64,000 bases of DNA from Phycisphaerae bacterium (lineage in GTDB: Bacteria > Planctomycetota > Phycisphaerae > Phycisphaerales > SM1A02), in contig PARI01000016.1 in the NCBI GenBank assembly GCA_002711415.1, positions 8,774-72,773 on the forward strand, in the 5' to 3' direction. The number at the start of each line of letters is the position of its first letter. The first letter of the stretch is position 1. This document shows positions 32,518-42,226 of the stretch, in pieces. The notes under the pieces were generated by a model. The model had not been told where the DNA came from and did not search any database. It saw only the letters and a program-made list of their open reading frames with translations. Both the position numbers and the translations under genes were made by a program.

Positions 32518-34389
32518 ATGACTCGCAGAATCACCCTGTTACTTGCACTGGCGATCGCCGTCCTGGGCGCGGCTTCCTGTTCAGGCGTCGAACGAGCCAA
32601 GCCCAAGTCGCAAACCCGTCGTCTCAGCGAACCGGTCTTCACCCTCGAGGTGGAACCGATGATGCGCAACACCGTTGCAAGCGAGTCCATCGTCGTCGGA
32701 ACGGCCGAGACCGTCGTGCGAGGGTACGGACTGGTCGTCGGACTCGACAACACCGGATCGCGGGTTCTCCCAGCGACGGTGCGGGCCTACATGCTGCAGA
32801 TGATGACCAAGATGGGCGTTGGCAGTCATGCACGCGATGCCGGCAATCTCAGTCCTCGAGCGATGCTGGACTCCGAGGAAACCGCCGTGGTCATCGTCGA
32901 AGGCATCATTCCTCCGGCCGCCCCGGCCGGCACCAGGTTCGATGTCCGCGTCTATGCCGTGCCCGGCTCCGGCACGACCAGCCTCGAGGGCGGCTCACTC
33001 TGGACGACCGAGTTGCGTCCAGGCCCGCTGGCCGTCGGCGGTCGCCAGGCCTTCAGTCTGGCCAAGGCCAAGGGCATGATCTTCATCAACCCGTTCATGA
33101 CGACCGACCAGGACGAGACCGCCCCCACCACCGTTGACATGACTACAGGCCGCATTCTTGATGGCGGCGTGGTGAGCAAGTCCATGCCAGTCAAGCTTCG
33201 ACTGGCGACTCCCAGTCACACCCGTACGGCCACACTGATCACCGCGATCAATACGAACTTTCCCCGGGAACCCGGCCAGCGAGATGAGACTGCCCGTGGC
33301 GAGTCCGGAGAATCCATCGAGATCACGATCCCACCATCCCATCATGATGATTCCGGTGAGTTCATCGAGCTCCTGAGACACACGACATTGAACGTCGCGG
33401 CTCCGGAGCAGATGGCCATGAATGTCAGGCGGAGCCTTCTTTCCACGCCCGGCGCATCCGAATCGGCCAGTTGGCGATGGCAGGCGCTCGGACGCAGAGC
33501 CATCCCGATGTTTCAGGATCTGTACGACTACCCCGAGGAACAGCCCCGCCTGGCCGCCCTTGAAGCCGGATGCAGGCTCGGTGATCCGATGGTCGTCGAC
33601 CCCCTCGTCGACATGGCCAACAACTCCAAGGACCTCGACACCCGCCTGGCGTGCCTTGCCCTGCTCGGCCAGACCGTCCCAAATCCACGGATCGACATGG
33701 AGATCCGGCCGATGCTGGATGATGAGAATGTCGACATCCGACTGGGGGCGTTCGAGTCCCTGCTCGAACGCCAGGATCCGTACATCAAATCGGTCATGAT
33801 CGACGAGAAGTTCACGCTACACCTGGTCAGGAGCGAGAAGCCCCTGATCTACATCAGCCAGTCGGGCAAGCCCCAGATCGTCATGTTCGGAACGCAGATC
33901 CCGGTCAAGCAGCCGATGACCCTGATGACCCAGGAGAACAACCTCATTCTCAAGGCCGACGAGGGTGATGAGCACATCGAGATCTTCTATCGCCAACGCA
34001 GCAGCGAATCGGCCAGCATCGAGGAGGTAGATCCCTACCTGGCCCCGCTGGTCTTCTTCCTCGGCCACAGGACCTCCGTCGAGAGTCCCGCCACCGGTAT
34101 TGACCTGAGCTACTCCGAGACCATAGGCACGCTGCACGAACTCTGGAAAGCCGGCTACATCCAGGCCGACTTCAAGGCCGAGCAGGACCGGATCCTCGCC
34201 GCGATCCTCAGGTCCACCGAATCGGAGGAACTGGAACTGAGACCGGAGTTCGACGGCCAGCCTTTGGCCCCGAGCCTGGATGACGCCTTGCCGGGTCTGG
34301 AGCCCGGAGATGATTCGGTGCCGGGGTCGCGAAAGCCCAAGTCCGGGCAGGAGAACGGTCGAAATAGTGGTACAGTGGTCCCACGTTAG
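32518..34389 (+). CDS. FlgI-like lipoprotein with HEAT-like and C-terminal extension
   Basis: The protein has 623 residues. The signal peptide ends in a lipobox (LGAASC). Residues about 55-310 resemble the flagellar P-ring protein FlgI: VRGYGLVVGLDNTGS, VVIVEGIIPPAAPAGTRFDV and SLEGGSLWTTEL. A HEAT-like stretch follows (QPRLAALEAGCRLGD, TRLACLALLGQ, VDIRLGAFESLLER), then a beta-rich C-terminal domain and an acidic/basic tail. Normal FlgI is about 370 residues, and no flagellar gene is in the window. It may be an outer-membrane ring protein for another system. TAGGAT lies 26 bases upstream. Confidence 0.75.
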   Translation: MTRRITLLLALAIAVLGAASCSGVERAKPKSQTRRLSEPVFTLEVEPMMRNTVASESIVVGTAETVVRGYGLVVGLDNTGSRVLPATVRAYMLQMMTKMGVGSHARDAGNLSPRAMLDSEETAVVIVEGIIPPAAPAGTRFDVRVYAVPGSGTTSLEGGSLWTTELRPGPLAVGGRQAFSLAKAKGMIFINPFMTTDQDETAPTTVDMTTGRILDGGVVSKSMPVKLRLATPSHTRTATLITAINTNFPREPGQRDETARGESGESIEITIPPSHHDDSGEFIELLRHTTLNVAAPEQMAMNVRRSLLSTPGASESASWRWQALGRRAIPMFQDLYDYPEEQPRLAALEAGCRLGDPMVVDPLVDMANNSKDLDTRLACLALLGQTVPNPRIDMEIRPMLDDENVDIRLGAFESLLERQDPYIKSVMIDEKFTLHLVRSEKPLIYISQSGKPQIVMFGTQIPVKQPMTLMTQENNLILKADEGDEHIEIFYRQRSSESASIEEVDPYLAPLVFFLGHRTSVESPATGIDLSYSETIGTLHELWKAGYIQADFKAEQDRILAAILRSTESEELELRPEFDGQPLAPSLDDALPGLEPGDDSVPGSRKPKSGQENGRNSGTVVPR

Positions 34390-34433
34390 GTGGCGACCAT
34401 GTTTGAGCCGCCTTGTGTATCGTGGCAGGCACG

Positions 34434-34453
34434 GGGAACCATGGAGGGTTCCC
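34434..34453 (+). promoter_or_regulatory. GGGAACC hairpin in the smc leader
   Basis: GGGAACC and GGTTCCC flank a six-base loop, ten bases before the AGGAGGT ribosome site of smc. There is no T-run, so it is more likely a leader hairpin affecting translation or mRNA stability than a terminator. Confidence 0.4.
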
Positions 34454-34479
34454 GGGACTGACAGGAGGTCACCACCCAG

Positions 34480-37400
34480 ATGCGATTATCCAAGCTGACA
34501 CTCTCCGGATTCAAGAGCTTCGCCGACCAGACGGAGTTTCATTTTGACGCGCCGATCACCGGCGTGGTCGGACCCAACGGGTGTGGCAAGAGTAACGTCG
34601 TCGATGCGATCAAGTGGGTCCTCGGCGAACGGTCCGCCAAGAGCCTCAGGGGCTCGGCGATGCTCGATGTCATCTTTGCCGGCAGTGCCGCCCGCAAGCC
34701 CATGGGCTGTGCGATGGTCACACTGACCTTCGACAACCCGAGAACAGGCCAGGACGACGGGGCGCGCAACCAGGACGATTCCCTCGCCTCGCCGCTCGAG
34801 GACGACGTCGAGCTGGACCTCGACGAGGATGCCAACCTCCCAAGCATGATCGACCACGCTACATCGCGTGGCCGAATGCTGCCGATCGACACGGACGAGG
34901 TCGACGTCACCCGGCGACTCTACTCCGATGGCAAGAGCGAGTACCTGATCAATGGCAGCAAATGCAGGCTCCGTGACATCAAGGAGCTCTTCCTGGACAC
35001 CGGCATCGGCAACGACGCCTACTCGATCATCGAGCAGGGCAAGGTCGACGCGATGCTTCTGGCCAATCCGACTGAGCGCCGCTCCATCCTCGAGGAAGCG
35101 GCCGGGGTGGCCAAGTTCCGCACGCGCAAGGTCGAGGCGGCACGGAAACTCGATCACGCCGAACGACACCTCATCTCACTGAGGGAACAACTCGCCTCCA
35201 CCGAGCGACGACTGAGGATCGTTCGAGGCCAGGCCGAGAAGGCCCGGAAGTTCACCACGCTCAATGACCGGAGGGTCATGCTGCGACGATCGGTGATCCT
35301 GGAGCAGTACCACGACATGGAAACACGGCTGCACGGACTGACCAGCCAGCTGCAGAGGATCGTCTCCGACCGCAACCGCCTCCAGGACGAAGTCGCCCGC
35401 TTCGAACAGGACAAGCAGGATGCCGAGATCGCCCGACATGACGTGGCCAGGAAGCAGAACGAACTGGAACAGGAACGGATCACCCAGGAGGCCCAGGTCC
35501 AGCATGCCGGCCAGAGAGAGGATCTGACTCGCAGGAACCTCGAGCAGGTCATCCAGCAGCGGACGCTTGCCAGCCAGCGACACCAGGAATGCTCCAGGCA
35601 GCTTGCTGAACTCCAGACGCGACAGGATGACATCACCAACGAGATTGCCGCGTGCGCAGAGAAGGTTGCGGACCTGGAACGCCTGGCCGACTCGATCGTC
35701 GGCGAGCAGGCCCAGGCCGACGAGGCCCTCGTGAAGGCCCAGGATGAGGCCGAGCAGCAGCAGGAAACCGTCGCACGGATCGAACGGGACATCCTCGGAC
35801 TGGAGAGTCGCCGCAGTTCATTCGCCGAGCGGGCCAGCAGCATCCGTGAACAGAAGACCCGCCTGCACCAGCGGGAACAGGAACACCAGGCCGAGCTGGA
35901 GTCCCACCGCCAGCAGCGTGAAGGATTCAGCGCCTCCCTCAAGGATGCCGGCGAGGAATCATCGCGGATCCATGAACAGCTCGAGGATCACTCCCGTGAA
36001 CTGGCCCGTCTGGACCAGAGCCACAGCGACCTGGCCTCCCGACTGGCAGGCTCCCGGGACGATCGGACCAAGATCGAGGCGCGCCGACACCTCCTGGAGG
36101 AGCTGATCCAGTCGCACGAGGGATTCTCCACCGGCGTGCAGACCCTGATCGAGAACCGGCACCGGTATCCGTTCGTCAAGGGACTGCTTGGCGAGTCGAT
36201 CGAGACCGATCGAAGCCATGCCCGAGCCGTCGAGACGGCCCTCGGGCAGAACCTTCAGCTGGTCCTGGTCGATCGCATCGAGTCGCTCATGCCCTACATG
36301 GAGACGCTCGAATCGATCGAAGGCAAGCTCGCCTTCGCCGCGCTTGACACACCGGAGAACTTTGACGCAAGGATGCTCTCGGAGCGACCCACCAATGCCC
36401 TGCGACTGCTTGACTGCATCCAGTCCAGCCCGGAGGTCGCCCCGCTCCTGAAGCGACTGCTCGCGACGACATGGTTGGTCAATGACCTTGCCATGGCGAT
36501 CGAGTTGTCCACCACGACCCTCGTCGGCCATCGCATCGTGACCACAAAGGGCGACCTGGTCGAGCCCGATGGACGGGTCCAGCTCGGCGGCATCGATTCG
36601 GGCGATGGCTGGATGACCCGAAGGGCCGAGATGAAGGAGCTCTCAATCGAGGTCCAGCATTTGACCGAGCAGATCACCGCCCTGGAGGCCAGCCAGCAGG
36701 AGTTGAACGAGCAATCCAGCAACCAGCAGGAACAGGAACGACAGTTGGCCGACCAGCTCCAGGCAGCCAGAACGCGCGAGTTGGAATCCCGCCACAGGGT
36801 CAACCAGCTGGACCACCTCGTCCAGAGACTCGAGCACGAGATCGAAGTCATCGGCCAGGAGGCCGTCGCGATGCAGGATCGTCTTGATGACATCTCCAAG
36901 GACCAGGAGTCGATCACGCAGAAGATCCAGCAGCTGACGGGACTCAAGCAGGATGAATCCGCCAAGTCGGATTCGTCGCGGCAGAGGCTCCAGGAACTTG
37001 AACAGCACCTGGACCAGCAGAACGAGGCGCTTTCACAGTCCAGGGTCGACCTGGGCCAGGCCAACGAGAAGCTCGATGCGACCAGGCGTGAACAGGCCTC
37101 CAACCTCAGGCAGGTCGAGGATCTCACCCGCCAGGAGGAGATCGCCGCCGAACAGGACAGCCATTACCGCCAGGAGATCCAGAAGCACGAGGCCACCATC
37201 GCGGAAGCCCGCCGGGGTCAGGAAGCCGCTCGACAGAGACTCGAAAGCATCGAGAACTCCATCAACGACATCGGCGGTGATATCACCGCGGCAATGGAGG
37301 CCGTGGAGCGTTCGGCCGAGACGCTGGAGAGCGGCCGACAGCAGGCCGTCCGGGTCGACCGGGATCATCACGCCATCGAGATGAGCCGGCGTGAACTGGA

Positions 37401-38301
37401 GATCAAGCGGGAGACACTCCAGGAACAGGCCCTTGAGGAGATGCAGTTGGACCTGGACCAGGAGTATGCCCAGTACCTGCCGAAGCGATCAGCGGAGGAC
37501 TTCGAGGCCGTCGACCGCGTGTCGGCCGAGACCGAGATCAATGAACTTCGCGAGCAGATCAAGGCTCTCGGTAACGTCAATCTCGATGCGTTGGACGAGG
37601 AGGGGCTGCTCTCCACCAGGAACGAGGAACTGGTCACCCAACTGGAGGACATCGACTCGGCACGCAAGCAGCTGACCGATCTCATTGAGAACCTCGACCG
37701 GTACAGCAGAAAGCGATTCGAGGAGACCTTCAACCGGGTCCGCGAGCACTTCGCCGGGACCGGCGGCATGTTCAGGCGGCTCTTCGGCGGCGGCAACGCC
37801 GACCTCTTCCTCCTGCCTGACGAGGATGGGAACGTCGACTGGCTCGAATCGGGTGTCGAGATCCGCGCCAAGCCCCCGGGCAAGGAGCCACGAGTGATCA
37901 ACCAGCTGTCCGGCGGCGAGAAGACCATGACCGCCGTCGCGCTGCTGCTGGCGATCTTCCAGAGCAAGCCATCGCCCTTCTGCATCCTCGACGAGGTCGA
38001 TGCGGCACTGGATGAAGCCAATGTCGATCGCTTCTGCAACGTGCTTCTTCCGTTCCTGGATCACTCGCACTTCATCATCATCACCCATCACAAGCTCACG
38101 ATGCAATCCTGCGACCTGCTGTACGGCGTTACGATGCCCGAGCGTGGCGTCTCCAAGCGCGTCGCCGTCAAGCTCGAGGATGTCCGTGGGGATGGTTCGA
38201 TCCGCAAGGTTGATCGGGACCAGGCCGATCCCCCGCTGGTCGAGGTCGAACCGGGTGGAGGGCTCCAGGCCACCAGGAAGATCCAGGCTGAATCCAGCTG
38301 A
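34480..38301 (+). CDS. smc: Chromosome partition/condensation protein SMC
   Basis: The 1273-residue bacterial SMC forms a ring-shaped dimer with ScpA/ScpB. The Walker A motif [13 protein letters not shown] is near residues 28-40 and an N-terminal head insertion (acidic, residues about 85-130) follows. The long coiled coil is interrupted by the hinge near 545-680 ([26 protein letters not shown]). The C-terminal signature [15 protein letters not shown] and Walker [16 protein letters not shown] complete the head. AGGAGGT is ten bases before the ATG. The stop codon directly abuts the stop of the opposing hydrolase gene. Confidence 0.97.
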   Translation: MRLSKLTLSGFKSFADQTEFHFDAPITGVVGPNGCGKSNVVDAIKWVLGERSAKSLRGSAMLDVIFAGSAARKPMGCAMVTLTFDNPRTGQDDGARNQDDSLASPLEDDVELDLDEDANLPSMIDHATSRGRMLPIDTDEVDVTRRLYSDGKSEYLINGSKCRLRDIKELFLDTGIGNDAYSIIEQGKVDAMLLANPTERRSILEEAAGVAKFRTRKVEAARKLDHAERHLISLREQLASTERRLRIVRGQAEKARKFTTLNDRRVMLRRSVILEQYHDMETRLHGLTSQLQRIVSDRNRLQDEVARFEQDKQDAEIARHDVARKQNELEQERITQEAQVQHAGQREDLTRRNLEQVIQQRTLASQRHQECSRQLAELQTRQDDITNEIAACAEKVADLERLADSIVGEQAQADEALVKAQDEAEQQQETVARIERDILGLESRRSSFAERASSIREQKTRLHQREQEHQAELESHRQQREGFSASLKDAGEESSRIHEQLEDHSRELARLDQSHSDLASRLAGSRDDRTKIEARRHLLEELIQSHEGFSTGVQTLIENRHRYPFVKGLLGESIETDRSHARAVETALGQNLQLVLVDRIESLMPYMETLESIEGKLAFAALDTPENFDARMLSERPTNALRLLDCIQSSPEVAPLLKRLLATTWLVNDLAMAIELSTTTLVGHRIVTTKGDLVEPDGRVQLGGIDSGDGWMTRRAEMKELSIEVQHLTEQITALEASQQELNEQSSNQQEQERQLADQLQAARTRELESRHRVNQLDHLVQRLEHEIEVIGQEAVAMQDRLDDISKDQESITQKIQQLTGLKQDESAKSDSSRQRLQELEQHLDQQNEALSQSRVDLGQANEKLDATRREQASNLRQVEDLTRQEEIAAEQDSHYRQEIQKHEATIAEARRGQEAARQRLESIENSINDIGGDITAAMEAVERSAETLESGRQQAVRVDRDHHAIEMSRRELEIKRETLQEQALEEMQLDLDQEYAQYLPKRSAEDFEAVDRVSAETEINELREQIKALGNVNLDALDEEGLLSTRNEELVTQLEDIDSARKQLTDLIENLDRYSRKRFEETFNRVREHFAGTGGMFRRLFGGGNADLFLLPDEDGNVDWLESGVEIRAKPPGKEPRVINQLSGGEKTMTAVALLLAIFQSKPSPFCILDEVDAALDEANVDRFCNVLLPFLDHSHFIIITHHKLTMQSCDLLYGVTMPERGVSKRVAVKLEDVRGDGSIRKVDRDQADPPLVEVEPGGGLQATRKIQAESS

Positions 38302-39171
38302 TCAGGACACCTTTCGTTCAAGCCAGCCCGTGACAATGTGAATCATCTCGTCCAGCTGCCTGCTGGGCTCGTCCGCCGGGTTGAACGGGTTCGGCGTGTT
38401 GAACACGTGATCGGCACCCTCGATCTGGACACGTTCCAGGTCCGGGCAGCCCGCCGCCGCCGCCGCGATCCGATCCATCGCCTGAACCGGGATCGTCATG
38501 TCGGCGGTTCCATGGACCAGGAGCATCGGGACATCGATTGAACCGACCAGTTCGAGCAGATCATGTGCCTCGGGCTGGTCCAGTTGTTCCTGGAGGAAGA
38601 CGGCATCGACCCGAAGCCGCTGCCCGGTCCTGTTGGAGACCTGGTCGAGCCCCCCTTCCTGGAGAATCCGATCCTGATGGTCCTTCCAGGGATTGCAGGC
38701 ATCCGGAGAGTTCAGCGTGACCACGCCTGAAGCCCCTGCCCCGGACAACTGCCCCCGGGCCGCCGCCAGGAGACTGGTGACCCCACCTCGACTGTGCCCG
38801 ACCAGGTACAACGGCAGCTCATCCGGACCGCCATCTTCGATGATCAGTCGTGGAATCGCCCCTGACAAAAGTTCCAGGTCCTCGACCTGCTTGTTCCAGG
38901 TGTTGATCGAGAACAGGTCGGCCCTGGCAAAGGACGAATGGTCATGGTCGACTCCAGAGTGGCTGAAGTTGAACCGGCAGGTCGCCAGGCCCGCCTGGGC
39001 CAGTGCATCGGCGAGGAACGGGAACATGCCGTATTCCATGTACCCCATGTACCCGTGGGCCAGGAGCACGATGCCACGTGGCGAGATTGCAGGCATGTGC
39101 AGCTTGGCCCTGATCGGCTGCTCGTGGGACCCCGGTATCTCCACCGCCAGGACGGATGTCTCCGGGGCCAT
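38302..39171 (-). CDS. Alpha/beta hydrolase (dienelactone-hydrolase/esterase-like)
   Basis: The protein has 289 residues. It has an oxyanion-side LLAHGYMGYMEYG, nucleophile elbow GHSRGG near 163-168, acid in HGTADMTIP and catalytic His in GADHVFNTPNPF. This layout is typical of cytosolic serine esterases; the substrate is unknown. The ATG shares one base with the stop of the upstream dehydrogenase (TGATG), so the two are translationally coupled. Confidence 0.85.
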   Translation of the reverse strand: MAPETSVLAVEIPGSHEQPIRAKLHMPAISPRGIVLLAHGYMGYMEYGMFPFLADALAQAGLATCRFNFSHSGVDHDHSSFARADLFSINTWNKQVEDLELLSGAIPRLIIEDGGPDELPLYLVGHSRGGVTSLLAAARGQLSGAGASGVVTLNSPDACNPWKDHQDRILQEGGLDQVSNRTGQRLRVDAVFLQEQLDQPEAHDLLELVGSIDVPMLLVHGTADMTIPVQAMDRIAAAAAGCPDLERVQIEGADHVFNTPNPFNPADEPSRQLDEMIHIVTGWLERKVS

Positions 39172-40187
39172 CAGAGGTTCCCGATGAGCACGTCGGTGAA
39201 CTCGGTCGTATCCAGTCGCCCCCCGAGATCCATGGTCAGGCTTCCGGATTCCAGCGTCTTGTTATATGCCGCCTTGATCCGGTCCGCCGCAGCGGCAGCG
39301 GCCTGGTCCGACCTGGTCGATGCCAGGTGGTTCAGGAGCATCACGAGGCTCATGATCACCGCCAGCGGGTTGGCCTTGTTGCTTCCGGCGATGTCCGGGG
39401 CCGAGCCGTGCACGGCCTCGAAGACGGCCTGATCACGTCCGATGTTGGCTCCGGGCACGACACCCAAACCGCCGACGAAACCGGCACACAGGTCGCTGAC
39501 GACGTCACCATAGAGATTTTCGCAGAGGACCATGTCGAACTTCGATGGATCCTGGACCAGCTTCATGCATGCTGCATCGATGATCAGCTCCTCGTACTCG
39601 ATGTCCGTGTAACCGGCGGCAACCTCCTTGGCGCATCGGATGAAGAGGCCGTCACTGAGTTTCATGATGTTCGCCTTGTGCAGGGACGTGATCTTCCGTC
39701 GGCCACGTGCCCGGGCGTACTCGAATGCGAATTCGGCGATCCGCGTGCAGGCCGTCTCGGTGGCGACCTTCAGCGAGGTGATCACGCCATCGGTGATCAC
39801 GTTCTCGATTCCCGAATAGAGCCCCTCGGTGTTCTCCCTGATCACCACCATGTCCACATCCTGGTACCGGGTGTGGATCCCAGGAAGGCTTCTGACGGGC
39901 CTGACGGCCGCGTAGAGGTTCAGGCTCTTTCTCAACTGGACGTTGACCGAGGCGTATCCTCCACCCAGGGGCGTGGTGCAGGGGCCCTTCAGGGCGATGC
40001 GGGTCGAACGGATCTGATCGATCGTCTCCTCGGGCAGGACGTCATCGTGGGACTCAAGGGCCGACTCACCGGCATGGCATCGAATCCACTCGATGTTCGC
40101 ACCGGCAGCCTCGGCCAGCGCGACAGCGGAGGAGGTCACTTCCGGACCGATGCCGTCTCCGGGAATCAGGACTACCTGTGTGCTCAA
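39171..40187 (-). CDS. Isocitrate/isopropylmalate dehydrogenase family enzyme, probably NAD-isocitrate dehydrogenase
   Basis: The protein has 338 residues. LIPGDGIGPEV is at 7-17. The SVNVQLRKSLNLYAAVRPV loop, VVIRENTEGLYSGIE, HKANIMKLSDG and ENLYGDVVSDLCAG metal site follow. The S-x-N-x-x-x-R phosphorylation-loop pattern and the ENTEGLY stretch favour the NAD-dependent isocitrate dehydrogenase (IDH3-like) branch over LeuB, but homoisocitrate or tartrate enzymes are close. The start is TTG with AAAGGAG ten bases upstream. It is divergent from the FAD oxidoreductase. Confidence 0.88.
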   Translation of the reverse strand: MSTQVVLIPGDGIGPEVTSSAVALAEAAGANIEWIRCHAGESALESHDDVLPEETIDQIRSTRIALKGPCTTPLGGGYASVNVQLRKSLNLYAAVRPVRSLPGIHTRYQDVDMVVIRENTEGLYSGIENVITDGVITSLKVATETACTRIAEFAFEYARARGRRKITSLHKANIMKLSDGLFIRCAKEVAAGYTDIEYEELIIDAACMKLVQDPSKFDMVLCENLYGDVVSDLCAGFVGGLGVVPGANIGRDQAVFEAVHGSAPDIAGSNKANPLAVIMSLVMLLNHLASTRSDQAAAAAADRIKAAYNKTLESGSLTMDLGGRLDTTEFTDVLIGNL

Positions 40188-40264
40188 GGGTGAACCGCTC
40201 CTTTCTGTGCGGCTGAAGATACCATGAGCGGGGAAACTGATCAGCCAAGAGACCTCCAGCCCTC

Positions 40265-41500
40265 ATGACACGGGAAGAGACAACATGCGACGTCCTGGTG
40301 CTCGGCGGAGGCGTCGCCGGACTCTTCATCCTGGACGCACTGGCCCGGGCGGGGTTTGATCCACTGCTGATCGAGGCCGGACGTCTCGGGACAGGTCAGA
40401 CATCCTCGAGCCAGGGGATCCTTCACGGCGGGCTCAAGTACGCGCTGGACGGGATCGTCGGCCGCAGTTCCACCTCGATCGCGACGATGCCGGTCCGCTG
40501 GGCGTCGATGCTGCAGGGGACCGCAGCGCCTGACCTGTCCGACGTGGGTGTGCATTCGGAGCACTGCTATCTCTGGAGAACCACGACACTGGGCTCTCGA
40601 CTCGGGATGATCGCTGCCAGGAGCGCCCTGAAGGCCAAGCCGAGGCAGGTCGATCCACAGGAACGCCCCGAGGTCCTGGCCGCCTGTCCGGGCTCGGTGG
40701 CCGTCGTTGATGAAACCGTCATCGATCCGATCAGCCTGCTCCGGTCATTGGCCGACCGGCACCAGTCAAGGCTGCTGGCGATCGATGGTCCTGATCGCAT
40801 GACGATTCAGGTCGACCAGCCCGGACAGGTCGAGTCGTTGCAACTGCACGACGACCAGCGGGTCCTCGTGATCAGGCCGACACTGGTCGTCCTGGCCGCT
40901 GGCTCGGGCAACCAGAAGCTGCTGCAGGATGCTGGCTGCAGTCAGCCCGCAATGCAGAGACGTCCTCTCAGGATGGGCATGCTCAGGGGCGATCTCCCGA
41001 TGCTCTGGGGCCATTGCGTCGATGGCGCCAGGACCCGGATCACGGTGAGCTCCGCCACGGACGAGAACGGCCGGGTCGTCTGGCAGGTTGGCGGCCAGGT
41101 TTCCGAGGATGGCGCCACAATGGACCATGATCGATTCCTGGAACATCTTCAGTCGGAGATCCGAGCGACGATCCCGGGCTTGGACACCAGCGGCATCCAG
41201 TGGGCCTCCTACATGGTTGATCGAGCCGAGGAATCCACATCCGGCTCGAAGCGACCGCACCAGTACACCATCAACCACCAATCCGGGAACATGCTCACCT
41301 GCTGGCCCACCAAGCTCGTGATGGCCCCCCTGCTTGCCGACGATGTCGTCGAGCTGATCATGCAACGACTCGAGCCAGGCGCACCTGCCGGGGCACGCGG
41401 TGATACATTCAACAAGTGGCCACGACCGAACGTGGCACAGCCACCATGGGAGCTCCAGTCGTGCTGGACAGACGACAACTCGGCAGCAACGGCCCGCTGA
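40265..41500 (+). CDS. FAD-dependent oxidoreductase (glycerol-3-phosphate dehydrogenase/DAO-like)
   Basis: The protein has 411 residues. The N-terminal Rossmann motif LVLGGGVAGLFILDALARAG starts near residue 11. Then come TGQTSSSQGILHGGLKY (FAD contact as in GlpA/GlpD) and a TLVVLAAGSGN strand. The substrate domain has no assignable specificity. No clear ribosome site is visible. The last 28 codons overlap the aldo/keto reductase gene in another frame, an unusually long overlap. Confidence 0.82.
   Translation: MTREETTCDVLVLGGGVAGLFILDALARAGFDPLLIEAGRLGTGQTSSSQGILHGGLKYALDGIVGRSSTSIATMPVRWASMLQGTAAPDLSDVGVHSEHCYLWRTTTLGSRLGMIAARSALKAKPRQVDPQERPEVLAACPGSVAVVDETVIDPISLLRSLADRHQSRLLAIDGPDRMTIQVDQPGQVESLQLHDDQRVLVIRPTLVVLAAGSGNQKLLQDAGCSQPAMQRRPLRMGMLRGDLPMLWGHCVDGARTRITVSSATDENGRVVWQVGGQVSEDGATMDHDRFLEHLQSEIRATIPGLDTSGIQWASYMVDRAEESTSGSKRPHQYTINHQSGNMLTCWPTKLVMAPLLADDVVELIMQRLEPGAPAGARGDTFNKWPRPNVAQPPWELQSCWTDDNSAATAR
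41404..41409 (+). promoter_or_regulatory. -10-like TACATT inside the FAD gene, six bases before AKR GTG
   Basis: TACATT-CAACAA-GTG within coding sequence of the preceding gene. It supports an internal promoter giving a leaderless aldo/keto reductase mRNA. Confidence 0.5.
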
Positions 41501-42222
41501 TCAGTACGATCGGCTTCGGCGCGTTCAAGATCGGCCGCAACGAGGGGATCAAGTACGAGCACTCGTATGATCTTCCGACCGACGAGCAGGTCGCCTCGCT
41601 CATCCATGGGCTGCTCCAGGCCGGGGTCAACTACTTCGACACCGCCCCAGCCTATGGTCTCAGCGAAAAGCGACTCGGGGAGCACCTCCCTGCTTCCGAC
41701 CAGATCATCGTCTCGACGAAGGTCGGTGAAACCTTCCAGGACGGCCGCTCAACCCATGACTTCTCCGCCGGGGGGATCGACCAGAGCATCGATCGGAGCC
41801 TCCGGCTGCTTCGAAGGCCCAGGCTCGACATCGTCTTCATCCACTCCGACGGCAATGACCTGTCGATCCTGGAGTCTTCAGATGCAATCCCCGCGCTGAG
41901 AAGGCGACAGGAGGCCGGTGACATCGGCGTGATGGGTTTTTCAGGCAAGACGCTTCAGGGCCACGAGCACGCCCTCTCGCTGGATGTCTTCGGCGCCCTG
42001 ATGGTCGAGTACAACCTCGGGAACCGGGAACAGGAGCCGATCCTGGCCAAGGCACAGGCCCGTGGCGTAGGAGTCGTGATCAAGAAGGGGCTCGGCTCGG
42101 GGACGCTCGACCCCCACGAGGCCATCCCATTCCTCGCCAAGGAGCCGATCACGTCGATTGTTGTCGGGGGACTTGACCTGGACCACCTCCTGGACGACGT
42201 ACGACTGGCCACCCAGGTCTGA
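41416..42222 (+). CDS. Aldo/keto reductase
   Basis: The protein has 268 residues with a TIM-barrel sequence. The catalytic residues are Asp and Tyr in YFDTAPAYGLSEKRLG, Lys in VSTKVG and His in VFIHSDGND. The C-terminal half is slightly shorter than usual (typical length about 300). The role is NADPH-dependent carbonyl reduction; the substrate is unknown. The GTG at 41416 is chosen because TACATT lies six bases upstream; the ATG at 41446 would remove ten residues and is equally compatible with the domain. It ends four bases before the opposing LysM gene's stop. Confidence 0.9.
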   Translation: MATTERGTATMGAPVVLDRRQLGSNGPLISTIGFGAFKIGRNEGIKYEHSYDLPTDEQVASLIHGLLQAGVNYFDTAPAYGLSEKRLGEHLPASDQIIVSTKVGETFQDGRSTHDFSAGGIDQSIDRSLRLLRRPRLDIVFIHSDGNDLSILESSDAIPALRRRQEAGDIGVMGFSGKTLQGHEHALSLDVFGALMVEYNLGNREQEPILAKAQARGVGVVIKKGLGSGTLDPHEAIPFLAKEPITSIVVGGLDLDHLLDDVRLATQV

Positions 42223-42226
42223 ACAG

